From contig OZ024809.1 in NCBI GenBank assembly GCA_964017045.1, forward strand, positions 23,559,618 through 23,623,617: a stretch of DNA of 64,000 nt, in the 5' to 3' direction. The translations under genes and the position numbers were made by a program. Shown in pieces: positions 1 to 10,282 of this stretch. Source of the stretch: Omphiscola glabra (taxonomy: Eukaryota > Mollusca > Gastropoda > Lymnaeidae). The notes below the pieces were generated by a model. The model was not told the DNA's origin. It was given only the letters and a program-made list of their open reading frames with translations, and did not search any database. How positions within the stretch are numbered: position 1 is the first letter of the stretch; each line of letters starts with the position of its first letter.

Positions 1-284
1 TGCACGGTCTAGTGAAACGTGTAAGGCCGGTGGGTGGTGACCTCATTGCACGGTCTAGTTCAACGTGTAAGGCCGGTGGGTGGTGACCTCATTGCACGGT
101 CTAGTGCAACGTGTAAGGCCGGTGGGTGGTGACCTCATTGCACGGTCTAGTTCAACGTGTAAGGACGGTGGGTGGTGACCTCATTGCACGGTCTAGTGCA
201 ACGTGTAAGGCCGGTGGGTGGTGACCTCATTGCACGGTCTAGTTCAACGTGTAAGGCCGGTGGGTGGTGACCTCATTGCAAGGT
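1..284. repeat. 46-bp satellite/minisatellite, six full copies plus a partial one
   Basis: Units start at 1, 47, 93, 139, 185 and 231, each beginning TGCACGGTCTAGT and containing GGTGGGTGGTGACC; a seventh is cut short. Copies 2, 4 and 6 read TAGTTCAACG, while copies 3 and 5 read TAGTGCAACG and copy 1 TAGTGAAACG, so the true unit is a 92-bp dimer. The array runs off the left edge, so its total length is unknown. Confidence 0.95.
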
Positions 285-298
285 CTTGTTCTGATGCA
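285..298. repeat. target-site duplication, left copy (14 bp)
   Basis: CTTGTTCTGATGCA, identical to 695-708. It lies immediately outside the hairpin insertion. Confidence 0.8.
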
Positions 299-694
299 CA
301 ATAGGAAATTAGTAGAACACAGTAAGGTTAAACCTGATAAAAGGAACGCAACAAAACAACGAACGTGTCGGCAGGAAGTCTTCATCAGCGAACAAACACA
401 AAAACGAATAAAATGAGAATGTATAAAAAAAATATATATAATATAGCACTTAGCTCAGAAGTCGTATCCCTAATCATTTGCTGCCCTCTTGGATACGACT
501 TCTGAGCTAAGTGCTATATTATATATTTTTTTTTTATACATTCTCATTTTATTCGTTTTTGTGTTTGTTCGCTGATGAAGGCTTCCTGCCGACACGTTCG
601 TCGTTTTGTTGCGTTCCTTTTATCAGGTTTAACCTTACTGTGTTCTACTAATTTCCTATCGTGCTAACCTGACTGCAGTCTCCCCCATTGTTAC
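299..694. mobile_element. 396-bp insertion built as a near-perfect hairpin, flanked by 14-bp direct repeats
   Basis: Bases 301-469 are the reverse complement of 491-659 with only a few mismatches; the spacer at 470-490 is 21 bp. The 14-mer CTTGTTCTGATGCA lies at 285-298 and again at 695-708, which reads as a target-site duplication around the insertion. Each arm carries a CTGATGA...GACAC block (572-595 on the plus strand) resembling a decayed hammerhead-ribozyme core, a known feature of Penelope-like element termini. No coding capacity is present. An inverted pair of Penelope-like termini is my inference; a palindromic MITE is the alternative, although a 14-bp duplication is unusual for DNA transposons. 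Confidence 0.75.
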
Positions 695-708
695 CTTGTT
701 CTGATGCA
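695..708. repeat. target-site duplication, right copy (14 bp)
   Basis: CTTGTTCTGATGCA, identical to 285-298; the bases flanking the two copies differ on both sides, so the match is exactly 14 bp. Confidence 0.8.
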
Positions 709-1024
709 TGCGGTCGTAAAAGGCGGTCACCGGAGATCAAAGTAAAAGTTACAATTTTATTTCCACCATCATTGTATAACTTAAATTCTTTTTTGTCTGT
801 GAGACATGTGCTCCGTGTTTAAATGTAACGTCAATGTAGCAATACCCCCCTCCCCAAATCCACCAATAGACACGTCACCTAAAATAGTTTTAATACTGCG
901 GTGTTCATTAGTTTTGTGTTCACTCAGAACGTAACTATGTTTTGTTGAAATGTTATATTCTTTTGTTAATAACATTGTTAACATTAATTATGATTGTTAT
1001 TGTTATGAGAATCAGAATTCCCTT

Positions 1025-1205
1025 TGTATTTCTGTGTAGCTGTAACTTTGTGTTCAATGGCGCGCAAAATAAAATTCACAGAGGTTAGCACTTATCGGGA
1101 TTCCTATAAAATTGGTTATTTGAATGCAAGCTTTGTCAGAAACTTTAGTAGATGGGTAGTTCACGCATTGCCGTCTCCATTGTTAAGGGGTAGTGGGGGG
1201 GTATT
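1025..1205. repeat. dispersed repeat, copy 1 (homologous to 61437-61625)
   Basis: The series TAGCTGTAACTTTGTGTTCAA, GGCGCGCAAAATAAAATTC, TTGAATGCAAGCTTTGTC and TTTAGTAGATGGGTAGTTCA recurs in the same order and orientation near 61.45 kb with point changes. The element class is not recognised. Open frames across it are short and are not conserved between the copies. Confidence 0.7.
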
Positions 1206-1209
1206 TTAG

Positions 1210-2076
1210 TTATATGCATTTTATTATTGCTCTTACAAGATACAAGTTATTTGCTCTCTTTACTATAAGGAGCATTAGAAAATAAGAGAAAGACATACAC
1301 GGGAAACAAACTCATGGAAACAAATTCAATTACAGTCATTTCGGTAATGAGAGATGACTGCAGTAAAACAATAGATGTAATGGACTCAGGGTAAACCTGC
1401 ACACATTTCTAATAAAACAAGTGAGTATAAACGCGCCCACCCACGACCGCCCCACCCACACCACCCCTATATCTGTCAAGAAAACTAAAATCACTTGATG
1501 TATCTCTGTGTTTCTCTGAGCAGAAATCCTGCCACGGTGCTTTTCATCGCTATAGAACTAATGTGAGTTTAATGATGTGTCGGCTGTGTTACCAGCAGCG
1601 TTGGTATACATTGACGTACAGGACGTCACAGTATGTCATTTTGAGACGTTTGTAGGGCTTGAAAAGATTACATAGCTGAAAAGAAGTCATATTATGTAGT
1701 TATGAACGTATGACTCGGCAGTATCACTTGCCGTGCAGTCATACCTTGCTTTGCATTAAGCGGTACGCCATAGTTTGAACTCGGCATGAAATCAGCATTT
1801 GACGATGTCACTGAATAAGTACAACGTATAGTATTAACGTATGAACTTATTGACCAGCGATTCAGCCATACATACAAAATGCATACATTATACCTAGATG
1901 ATTAAGTCTCATAATTATAAGGGTGTACAGGGGGGGGGGCGGTGGGGTTACTTGGGGATTAGAGGGGGTCTGGTCCTTCAATTAGTTTCAACGTATCATC
2001 TTGGTTTACTGAAATTGAAAGGAGCCACTCTTGACTTGTTGGTTAGGATTTATTGACTTTTTCTATAAAGTCTTGA
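1210..2076. other. non-repetitive AT-rich stretch, nothing recognised
   Basis: No convincing coding frame, RNA gene or element is seen apart from a G-run at 1930-1939. Confidence 0.4.
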
Positions 2077-2452
2077 AGACAACACAACTTGTGTTGAAAT
2101 AGGGGGAATACAGCACAACTTGTGTTGAAATAGGGGGAATACAGCACAACTTGTGTTGAAATAGGGGGAATACAGCACAACTTGTGTTGAAATAGGGGGA
2201 ATACAGCACAACTTGTGTTGAAATAGGGGGAAGACAGCACAACTTGTGTTGAAATAGGGGAAGACAGCACAACTTGTGTTGAAATATGGGGAAGACAGCA
2301 CAACTTGTGTTGAAATAGGAGGAAGACAGCACAACTTGTGTTGAAATAGGGGGAAGACAGCACAACTTGTGTTGAAATAGGGGGAAGACAGCACAACTTG
2401 TGTTGAAATACGGTGAGTACAGCATAACTTGTGTTGAAATAGAATAAAGACA
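2077..2452. repeat. 31-bp minisatellite, about 12 copies, each with a small hairpin
   Basis: The unit runs from CAGCACAACTTGTGTTGAAA to a G-rich end (TAGGGGGAA). Each copy holds CACAA-C-TTGTG, a perfect inverted repeat around one base. Two subfamilies (GGGGGAATA on the left, GGGGGAAGA on the right) occupy separate blocks. Because 31 is not a multiple of 3 and the unit lacks minus-strand stops, three overlapping minus-strand frames stay open; these are artefacts. Confidence 0.95.
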
Positions 2453-2733
2453 GTACGACATTATACTGTCGGATCTCTCAGTACAACAAGGCAATAAGGT
2501 TATTGATCTAAAAGCGTGGCCTCAAGACTAGACACGTGACTGCAGGTATTTAAACATAAGACGTCACGCTACTCGAAAAAAAAAACAACCCTATATCATT
2601 ATAAAATACAGAACCGTCATTATTGTTATGATGTGAGAACCTTCCGTAAGATAGCTTTAAGAAGTATATCATGTCGTAACATTTCCTATACGTTTTCTGT
2701 TGTTGTGGCTACATCAAATGATTCACTGGATTT

Positions 2734-2756
2734 TATAATAATAATAATAATAATTT
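2734..2756. repeat. (ATA)n microsatellite
   Basis: A run of about seven ATA/TAA triplets. Confidence 0.85.
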
Positions 2757-2984
2757 AAAATATCAAAACCAAAGAATGAACAAAGTTTAGCTATCCCTGT
2801 GTCTATATGAAACATTTTGTGTAAACATTATTTGAAACTTTTGAAACTATGCAGCATCTTTTGAAGTTTGTTTTCACCCAGGACGTTTGTTTTATAAAGA
2901 ACAAGCGAGTACACGGAATGCGTTGCCATGCCACTCATAGAAAGAAGGTGTTTGTGTTTTAATTATGTTTTTTGAAGTACTTTT

Positions 2985-3186
2985 AATAAAAACACAATAT
3001 TTTTTTTGTTTTTCCGCCTGGTGCTTACACTAATAAGTTAGAAGACTTTTCAACGCCTGAGCAGGCCACATACAGCTGCCCATGTAAGAAGCATAAGTTT
3101 TCAAAATTTAGTCCACACACTTGAAGCGATTGCTTCACACATGCAATTGCTCTGTTTGAAATTAAATCGGTATAGCTCATATAGTA
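2985..3186 (-). pseudogene. Helitron/Helentron helicase C-terminus (relic)
   Basis: The minus strand encodes a residue series matching the end of Helitron PIF1-type helicases: a V-C-G-L-N segment, then CFLHGQLYVACSGVEK, then SNLLV, a stop at 3022-3024, and in the same frame APGGKTKKI. Intact helicases have the HGQLYVALSRV motif near the C-terminus, followed by NLxVxAPxGKTKN, so family and reading direction are well supported. S-R in SRV has become S-G, and the stop shows it is dead. No Rep or upstream helicase motifs are present. The sequence to its right (3190-3720) is Helentron-type repeat DNA, and related units recur at 56-59.5 kb in the opposite orientation. Confidence 0.8.
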
Positions 3187-3189
3187 AAT

Positions 3190-3730
3190 AAAAACGAATT
3201 TAGACCACCACCCCCCCCCCCCCCCCCGGGGCCCAAAAAGGAAAATTGTAAAATGGTTGAAATAATTAAAAAACCTATTTATTATGTCACACATAAACTG
3301 AAATGTCGCCTTTTGTATTTGAATCAATTCCTTCAACCCATGCGTTAGCTCTGTTTGAAATTATATTTATAGCTCATATGACCAAAAAAACGGATTTAGG
3401 ACCCCCTGCCAAAAACGGAATATTTTAAAAAATGGTTGTACTTATTTACAAACCTTTTGGGCTCGAGGACAACAACTCATCATAGTTTTATCGCAATCGG
3501 ATGAATGACCTAGAAGGACATACAGACATTATATTTTTATAGCTCATTTAAGAAACAAAAAGAATTAAGGGCCCCCGGGCAAAAATGGAATATTGTAAAA
3601 TGGTTGTAATAATTCACAAACATGTGCGGGCTTGTGCACAACAACCAATCATGGTATTTTTGCAATATAATGAATGGTATAGGAGCACATACGGGACATA
3701 CATACATACAGACATTCAATTATATATAGA
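3190..3730 (-). mobile_element. Helentron-associated repeat units, three diverged copies
   Basis: Three blocks of roughly 180-200 bp (about 3150-3335, 3345-3535, 3535-3720) share the order GCTCTGTTTGAAATTA, TATAGCTCAT, a C-rich GGGCCC-like patch, GGAATATTGTAAAATGGTTG, and a GACATACAGACATT end. The same series in reverse complement is at 58690-59530 and 56050-56220. A poly-C tract (3211-3228) has expanded in the first unit. No coding sequence is seen beyond the helicase relic that runs into the first block. Confidence 0.7.
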
Positions 3731-4204
3731 TATTTATTTATTGATACTTCAAACAAACATCCATGTCATCCTGATATTAAATGAAAATATATATTTTTTT
3801 AATATGGAAACGAGCCAACGATCACTTGAATATGTGTTTCATTTTCATCATTAATGCACTTTTTTAGTTCATTCAAGAGCTGTAATTTCATATCACACAC
3901 ACACACACACCCATCAATTCCATGAAATTGTACATTTTAAAAGATTGAAAAGTGGACAATCATGCGCCGCTCAACATCTCTCAGCCATATCCCTTCCACG
4001 TTCCACCCTCTCTCCATTTTCACCGACAACCTCATTCTAAAAAACACCAAGAAAGTCACGATACGTGTCTTCCACGGCGGCAAGAAATCTTGAGTTGTGC
4101 TTATGTCTCACTTAAATAAGACAACATATTTTTTTCTTGAAATCATAGAAAAATCCCTCTACTTTGGCTTAATTAACTGTTTGCATGAGTAAAACAGAGT
4201 GGGT

Positions 4205-4345
4205 GCACGGCGGCCGATTGGTTTAAACTAAGCGTGTGGACTGGAGTTCGATTACAAGCCTAGACAAGCAAATGTAAAACACCAGCGCCCCCCCCCCCCC
4301 CCCCACCAGCTGAAGAGGAGGCAAAGCCTGAAATGAAACTCGGAG
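4205..4345 (+). mobile_element. tRNA-derived SINE, copy 1
   Basis: A pol III-type promoter is recognisable: an A-box-like GGCCGATTGGTTTAA at 4211-4225 and a B-box-like GGAGTTCGATTAC at 4242-4254, spaced as in a tRNA gene. The tRNA-like part is followed by GCCTAGACAAGC, also found (inverted) in the SINE at 17791-17890. A poly-C tract interrupts the body at about 4285-4303. The 3' part runs straight into a 48-bp minisatellite. Confidence 0.7.
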
Positions 4346-4346
4346 A

Positions 4347-4538
4347 TGGAGTCCCTGCTTCCTGGTCTATTATCAGTTGTCTTGACTAAGTCATTGGAGT
4401 CCCCGCATCCTGGTCTATTATCAGTTGTCTTGACTAAGTCATTGGAGTCCCTGCATCCTGGTCTATTATCTGATGTCTTGACTAAGTCATTGGAGTCCCT
4501 GCATCCTGGTCTATTATCAGTTGTCTTGACTAAGTCAT
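4347..4538. repeat. 48-bp minisatellite, exactly four copies
   Basis: The unit begins TGGAGTCC and contains CTGGTCTATTATCAGTTGTC and TTGACTAAGTCAT. It starts within the 3' part of the SINE just upstream. The period is 16 codons, so a plus-strand frame stays open through it; that frame is not a gene. Confidence 0.95.
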
Positions 4539-4559
4539 GTCATTGGAACAAATAGGCAA

Positions 4560-5438
4560 GGACGAGAGACCGAGGCTGACGATTTGAGCAACACTCCATC
4601 ACTTTAAACAAAAAATTTCAATTCAGGGCTATTACTCAAGCCTTGGTCATCTTCGCAATAAGATAGTTATGCTTTTATTGAAAGAAAAAATGCAATGCAA
4701 AATATATAGCATTGAGCACAATGATTATTTGATAGAGAAAATTGTGATTCCATTTTGAAGAGGAAAAAAAGCCTACTCGTATATGATGTCATGTGTGTTA
4801 GCAGCCGTGGAGTGGCATATAATTAGAGTCAGAGTCATACAACTCTTGTCTACTTTCTCTGATGGCACAAGTCCAATATGGTCAGTTTGGAACGTGGCAT
4901 TAAACGATTTTTTTAGAGATTTTTTGAAGTGAACAATATCTCAAAAGTTTGAGAACCTATATTAATTCATTTGAGTTTGTCGTGAAATACTACTATTTAG
5001 CGCTCCTCATAAACTCTCTAAAGCAAAAACAAAGATTTGTATGTCATATTCGACATTAATTTGACTACGTCACATATGTGCGTGTCGTAGCTAAAACTCT
5101 CCTTTACTCACTAATATTCTGCACTGTATGCAAGCGACCTTGCGCGGTTCACGTAAACACATTTCTGGAATGTGTTGCATTGTATCATCTCGTACAAAAC
5201 CAAATCCCCAAAAAAATCCATAGCTGTTAAAATCTATAGACCACGATCCATCATCCAAAAATTAGGTCAGTGTTTACAGATGTTTCAATATTTCATCAAC
5301 ATCTGTGTTTGTTCATGTCGTACCTCCTATTCCCTCTAGTGTTTTTATCAAACAATTTTGTTTAGGTTGGGTTCGAAAGTGTGTCTGGATAAAATCGTGT
5401 CATCAATTATTTGTATAGTTTTGTGGTTTAAAGTACAA
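4560..5438. other. non-repetitive AT-rich stretch, nothing recognised
   Basis: I see no open frame of coding character, no RNA gene and no repeat family in this stretch. Confidence 0.4.
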
Positions 5439-5641
5439 CATTGTTTCCCAAAGTGGGATGTACGCCCCACAAGGAGGGGGATAATATAAAGATTATGAGA
5501 GGACATGTAGTCTCTGGGGCGAAATATATTTACATTTCAAAAGTGGGGCGAGGGGGTAATGTTAGGGGGGACAGGAGGAGCATTAAATCTTGTTTATTTT
5601 CTCTGATGGGGGCATGGGGAAAAAAAGGCTAGGAACCAGTG
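5439..5641. mobile_element. hAT-type MITE (Charlie-like ends)
   Basis: The left end CATTGTTTCCCAAAG matches the reverse complement of the right end (AGGAACCAGTG), both close to the CAGTGGTTCCCAA type of hAT terminus. The inside is G-rich (runs GTGGGGCG, GGAGGGGG). No clean 8-bp target duplication is visible, so the ends are decayed or slightly misplaced. Confidence 0.55.
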
Positions 5642-6572
5642 CGCTAGACTGGCATTTTTTTTATATGGAGATACTTAACATGCTTGTTAAATCTCACTGT
5701 ATAGATTATCCTGGGTCCAAATTATGGTGTGGACGGAATGTTGGGCCATCGCACGTTAAAAAAAACCTGGAACTCGTGCAGACTTTGTCGGAACCAGATC
5801 CCGCATCTGATCACAGACGAGCAGAACGTGTTAAGGAATAGGTGGGGCATAAGCGAGAAAGCTTCATTTTTTCTATTATTTTGTACCAGCTGGTGTCCAA
5901 TGCCCAGGCGATGATAGAACAATCGATTTATTCTCTCATCAATTCAGTGAACCCTGTTCATAGCACAAGTTTGAGCTTGATTGCTTGGCTTGTACAGCTT
6001 GAACAATACGGACACACAGTTCGTGAACCCAAGGACACATGAACATGTCGATCCCGGGAAGATTGCGTCATGTTTGTATCGTCATCTTCTGGGTTTTTCA
6101 ATTAAATTGTTTTTATTTTTACTCGACGTCACAAAGCTGTCTCCTTTATACGCTTTGTGACTGGCATGCAATCCTTATTTCCAGAACAGTGGACATAAAG
6201 GCGGTCATAAATGTGGAAACAAAGATAGACATAAAGGTGGAAATAAAGGTGGGCTTAACAGTTGCATCCTCCCCCTCCCTTTTCTGGAATATTCTTCTGT
6301 CATAGCGTTTCTATTTATGTTCACATGGGCGTGTCTTTGTTGGATTTTACTAACACCCTGTTGTAGGAAAAGTTGAGAGGAGGTGCTGGAGGTGGCACTA
6401 GCTAGGTCACTGAGTATAAAACTACTTGCTTAGCAGACTGGTTACCTGTCATAAAATTCTTACTGTCACAGACACAATTTTTCACAGACACGCTCTTTGT
6501 TCACTTCTGAAAGAGACTGGATATTTTTATATATTAGATACTTTCGACATATCAGTGAAGATTCTATTGACT
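5642..6572. other. non-repetitive stretch, nothing recognised
   Basis: Several short overlapping frames near 5590-6300 have no conserved family signature and no splice context. A short purine-rich direct repeat (GGAAACAAAGATAGACATAAA type) lies at about 6190-6255. Confidence 0.35.
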
Positions 6573-6573
6573 G

Positions 6574-6712
6574 ACACATTGGTCAACTTTCTAATTCTCT
6601 TACACATTGGTCAACTTTCTAATTATCCGATACATTGGTCAAGTTTTCAACTCTCTGATATATTGGTCAACTTTCTAATTCTCTTACACATTGTCAAGTT
6701 TCTAATTCCCTG
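6574..6712. repeat. 28-bp minisatellite, five copies
   Basis: The unit is ACACATTGGTCAACTTTCTA plus AATTCTCTT-like bases. Copies are 10-20% diverged and the last one has a 2-base deletion. Confidence 0.85.
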
Positions 6713-6714
6713 AT

Positions 6715-7315
6715 ACAAATATTAGGGAAATAGAAATGTTCAAAACAAATACAGACAACAAGGTCAAGACCTGGTCAATCTTTGGTCAGTGCTTTGGCCA
6801 TTTATTCATTCACGCTCACCTTCTACGTCCTAAACATGGCTATCCCACCTCCTACCTTCAGCTTCGATGTCCGTTTATAATTAAATATATGGTGATGTTC
6901 CCGACGGGGGGCACACCTTTAGACTCCGTCTATAATGGTAATAGTGATTTGGTGATTTTAAAAAAAAAATTAATGGTCATATGTATTTATAAATTTTTAG
7001 GAGGAAATATTTTGAGAATCGTTGTAACGAGCAGTCTTTCTGGCAACATTTATCCCGAGATGTTCTCGGATCTGTGAGCTAAGCTGGCCGGTAAAGTCAA
7101 CAAGACAATTTTTTCCCTACACTTGTGCCGGTCATTTCTTCATCATTCATATGCTTTACTTCGTAGAGTTAAGGTGTCTACTTGTTGGCGACAGACGTGA
7201 TGCAGATTGCTTAGCCAGACATTGCTGTGACCCAGAATTTCATATAAGATGGCGGTATTTTTACACTTAAGATGAAAAAATAAATAATAAGAAAAGCACG
7301 GAAACAATCAATGTT
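6715..7315. other. non-repetitive stretch, nothing recognised
   Basis: A plus-strand frame at 6736-7077 has no recognisable domain and unremarkable composition; I do not call it a gene. Confidence 0.35.
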
Positions 7316-7476
7316 AGCTTGATACAACATTTAGAGATATATTTAGCTTGATATAACATTTAGAGACATTTTTAGCTTGATACAACATTTAGAGACATAA
7401 TTAGCTTGATACAACATTTAGAGACATATTTAGCTTGATAAAACATTTAGAGACATAATTAGCTTGATATAACATG
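7316..7476. repeat. 29-bp minisatellite, about 5.5 copies
   Basis: Copies start at 7316, 7345, 7374, 7403, 7432 and 7461 with AGCTTGATACAACATTTAGA. The spacing is an exact 29 bp throughout. Confidence 0.92.
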
Positions 7477-7489
7477 TAAAACTTTTTTC

Positions 7490-7600
7490 TTTATCCTTAG
7501 GGGCGGCATTTTCAGTAAACTGACGAGATTTTTTCGTGGAAGTGGGGCGGAAAAATTATCCTCCCTCCCCGGGTGGCACAAGCCGTAGCAACTCCACTGG
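7490..7600 (-). mobile_element. hAT-type MITE fragment
   Basis: The minus strand starts CAGTGGAGTTGCTACGGC at 7599 and continues into a CCACCCGGGGAGG and CCGCCCC interior, the layout seen in the other CAGNGGCGTAGC-ended MITEs here (20591, 48519, 49680). The far end and the target duplication are not clear. Confidence 0.45.
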
Positions 7601-8092
7601 ATAAGAGCCCACATTTTGGCGTCGTTATCTGGAGTTGGAGTACGATTTTTAGGTAATCGATATTGAGAAGTGTAACAAATTCTTTTTGTTTTGAGGCTAC
7701 TTGTTTCTATGTAGCACAGCTGTTCATTTGTTTCCTTTCCTATGACCAATAACTTTCACTAATTGTCTTGTTATTAAATGAACAGAAACACATATCTATT
7801 AAACATTTGACCTCGTTGCAATGCACACAACAAGGCGTTTTGGATATAAGTTGTCCCCCCCTCTCCTCTGAGAACAATGGGGAACGCTAAAAAAAAAAAA
7901 TCACAGATGCAGATTTTGGAATAATGATGACGTCCCTTGAGGGCGTAGCTATTTTATAATTGAATCTCCGTTCTTAGAGAAACTGTTTTTTAACTCTTGT
8001 CCTGTGGAAAAGGAGACCTGGAAAGATGAATCTGTAGGTTAAAACAAAATAAGATAATTGTACTGGCGGTGTCTAAGATTAAATGAAGTGAC

Positions 8093-8194
8093 TATTGTGT
8101 CAGTGGGTATTGAGTTAATCCAATGGTATTGTGTCAATGGGTATTGAGTTAATCCAATGGTATTGTGTCAATAGGTACTGAGTTAATCCAATAG
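8093..8194. repeat. 34-bp minisatellite, three copies
   Basis: The unit is TATTGTGTCAATGGGTATTG followed by AGTTAATCCAATGG. Copies start at 8093, 8127 and 8161. Confidence 0.92.
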
Positions 8195-8484
8195 TTTAGC
8201 CATGCATTTATTATTATTATTATTTTTTCTGCATTATATTTCCTGAATGCTACAAGCGGGGTCGTTTAAACAAATTGTCGACTTTACATTCAGAATTTCA
8301 GCACAGTAGCATAATGGTGGTGGCTTTCTTCATTTGATTTTTAAAAAAAGAAAGAAAAACACCTTATAAACCTCAATAAACCACGGACTTGAAAGATGTA
8401 ATCGTTCGTCCAACTAATCCGCTTTTAGGTGATCGATTGTGATGATATCAATAAGTCATTTCAACGTTTCAACTTTACAAATCT

Positions 8485-8697
8485 GTTAAGACCACTTCAA
8501 TTAAGACCACTTCTATTAAGACCATTTCTATTAAGACCATTTCTATTAAGACCACTTCTATTAAGACCACTTGTATTAAGACCACTTCTATTAAGACCAC
8601 TTCTATTAAGACCACCTCTATTAAGACCATTTCTATTAGGACCACTTCTATTAAGACCACTTCCATTAAGACCACTTCTATTGAGATCACCTCTATT
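8485..8697. repeat. 15-bp minisatellite, about 14 copies
   Basis: The unit is TTAAGACCACTTCTA with few variants (ACCATTTCTA, ACCACTTGTA). Fifteen is a multiple of three, so one plus-strand frame (LLRPL repeats) and one minus-strand frame (VVLIE repeats) stay open. Neither has codon or domain support. Confidence 0.95.
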
Positions 8698-8698
8698 T

Positions 8699-8790
8699 AA
8701 CTATAGGACAATGAACTATAGGACCGATCAGGACATTTAACCATAGGACAGATCAGTACATTTAACCATAGGACCGAGCAAGACATTATT
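8699..8790. repeat. about 31-bp short tandem repeat, three copies
   Basis: ATAGGACCGATCAGGACATT and variants recur just after the 15-bp array, with units of uneven length. Confidence 0.7.
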
Positions 8791-8966
8791 ATCTGCTGAC
8801 CACTGACCTAGACACTAAGAAACTGTGAGGTCATAATGATTGTCTGCAAATCTTTGTACAAATTAAACGGTTACTTTAACAGAGTTCTAGTTTAAGGTAA
8901 AACCACTTCACACCCTCACCATGACGGGTATGAAAGTTGGCTGACCTGTCTACCTGACAAACAATC

Positions 8967-9429
8967 GTGCTGTGTGCTCAGAGACTGACCGTGATGTGTT
9001 TTCAGAGACTGACCATGCTGTGTGTTCAGAGACTGACCGTGCTGTGTGTTCAGAGACTAACCGTGCTGTGTGTTCAGAGACTGACCGTGCTGTGTGTTCA
9101 GAGACTGACCTTTCTGTGTGTTCAGAGACTGACCGTGCTGTGTGTTCAGAGACTGACCATGATGTGTGCTCAGCGACTGACCGTGCTGTGTGAACAGAGA
9201 CTGACCGTGCTGTGTGTTCAGAGACTGACCGTGCTGTGTGTTCAGAGACTGACCGTGATGTGTGCTCAGCGACTGACCGTGCTGTGTGAACAGAGACTGA
9301 CCGTGCTGTGTGAACAGAGACTGACCGTGCTGTGTGTTCAGAGACTGACCGTGCTGTGTGTTCAGAGACTGACCGTGATGTGTGCTCAGCGACTGACCGT
9401 GTTGTGTGAACAGAGACTGACCGTGCTGT
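8967..9429. repeat. 24-bp minisatellite, about 19 copies, with a nested higher-order pattern
   Basis: The unit is AGAGACTGACCGTGCTGTGT plus GTTC. Variant units (CAGCGACTGACC, TGTGTGAACAGAG) recur as short blocks at about 9170-9210, 9265-9330 and 9385-9425, showing that groups of units were copied together. The plus frames it opens (LCVQRLTV repeats) are artefacts of the period. Confidence 0.95.
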
Positions 9430-9430
9430 A

Positions 9431-9967
9431 AAGTTCAGTTTTTGTACTGTTCATCACTTTATAATTTATCATTCCATTTAAAATATAAAAAATCGCTTAA
9501 CACAAAAACAATGGCAAAAATATTTCGTTTGTAACAGTTTAAGAACCAGTGATTTCCACACACACAAAAAAAACAACAACCAACAAACAAACAAAAACAC
9601 AAAAAATAGCAATTTTATCCATTGAAAAACATTTTGATTACAACTGGACAGTAATATCACAATCCCGGCATAGTAGCTCCTACAGGTCGTCTACACAGTG
9701 TCATATCAAAATGTCTTCTTTGTTTACGTCAGAACTCATGACGGGGTTTTTTTCGCATTAGTTTCAGAAACTTACATTCCCCTTGTGACTTGTGGATCTT
9801 TTATTTTATTCATTTTTTTTCTGTGTGTCTTTCTGAAATGTCTTGAAGAACGCTGGTTTATAACTCTCTACATGTCATTCTATGAAATTGTTCGCATATT
9901 TGTTCAATGGCCTAATCTGGTCAACATTGCTTACAATACAAGGACAAGCACACCAAAACTCAGGGCA
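9431..9967. other. AT-rich stretch, nothing recognised
   Basis: A-rich sequence (CAAACAAACAAAAACAC) lies at 9561-9605. A hydrophobic plus-strand frame at about 9700-9960 runs into the next minisatellite and has no family signature. Confidence 0.4.
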
Positions 9968-10282
9968 TTTTCAACATGTCCGCCTGATCTCTTCAACATG
10001 TCCGCCTGGTCTCTTCAACATGTCCGCCTGGTCTCTTCAACATGTCCGCCTGGTCTCTTCAACACATCCGCCTAGTCTCTTCAACATGTCCGTCTAGTCT
10101 CTTCAACATGTCCGCCTATCTCTTCAACATGTCCGCCTAGTCTCTTCAACATGTCCGCCTAGTCTCTTCAACATGTCCGCCTAGTCTCTTCAACATATCC
10201 GCCTAGTCTCTTCAACATGTCCGCCTAGTCTCTTCAACATGTCCGCCTAGTCTCTTCAACATGTCCGCCTAGTCTCTTCAAC
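9968..10282. repeat. 22-bp minisatellite, about 14 copies
   Basis: The unit is TCTTCAACATGTCCGCCTAG plus TC; ACATGT inside it is palindromic. The first units read CCTGGTC or CCTGATC and later ones CCTAGTC, and the TAG of the later form closes the plus frames that the early units leave open. Confidence 0.95.

Noticed and set aside
8967..9431. 154-residue Cys/Arg/Leu repeat protein
   Set aside because: Open only because of the 24-bp unit; two plus frames are open and no promoter or splice evidence is visible.
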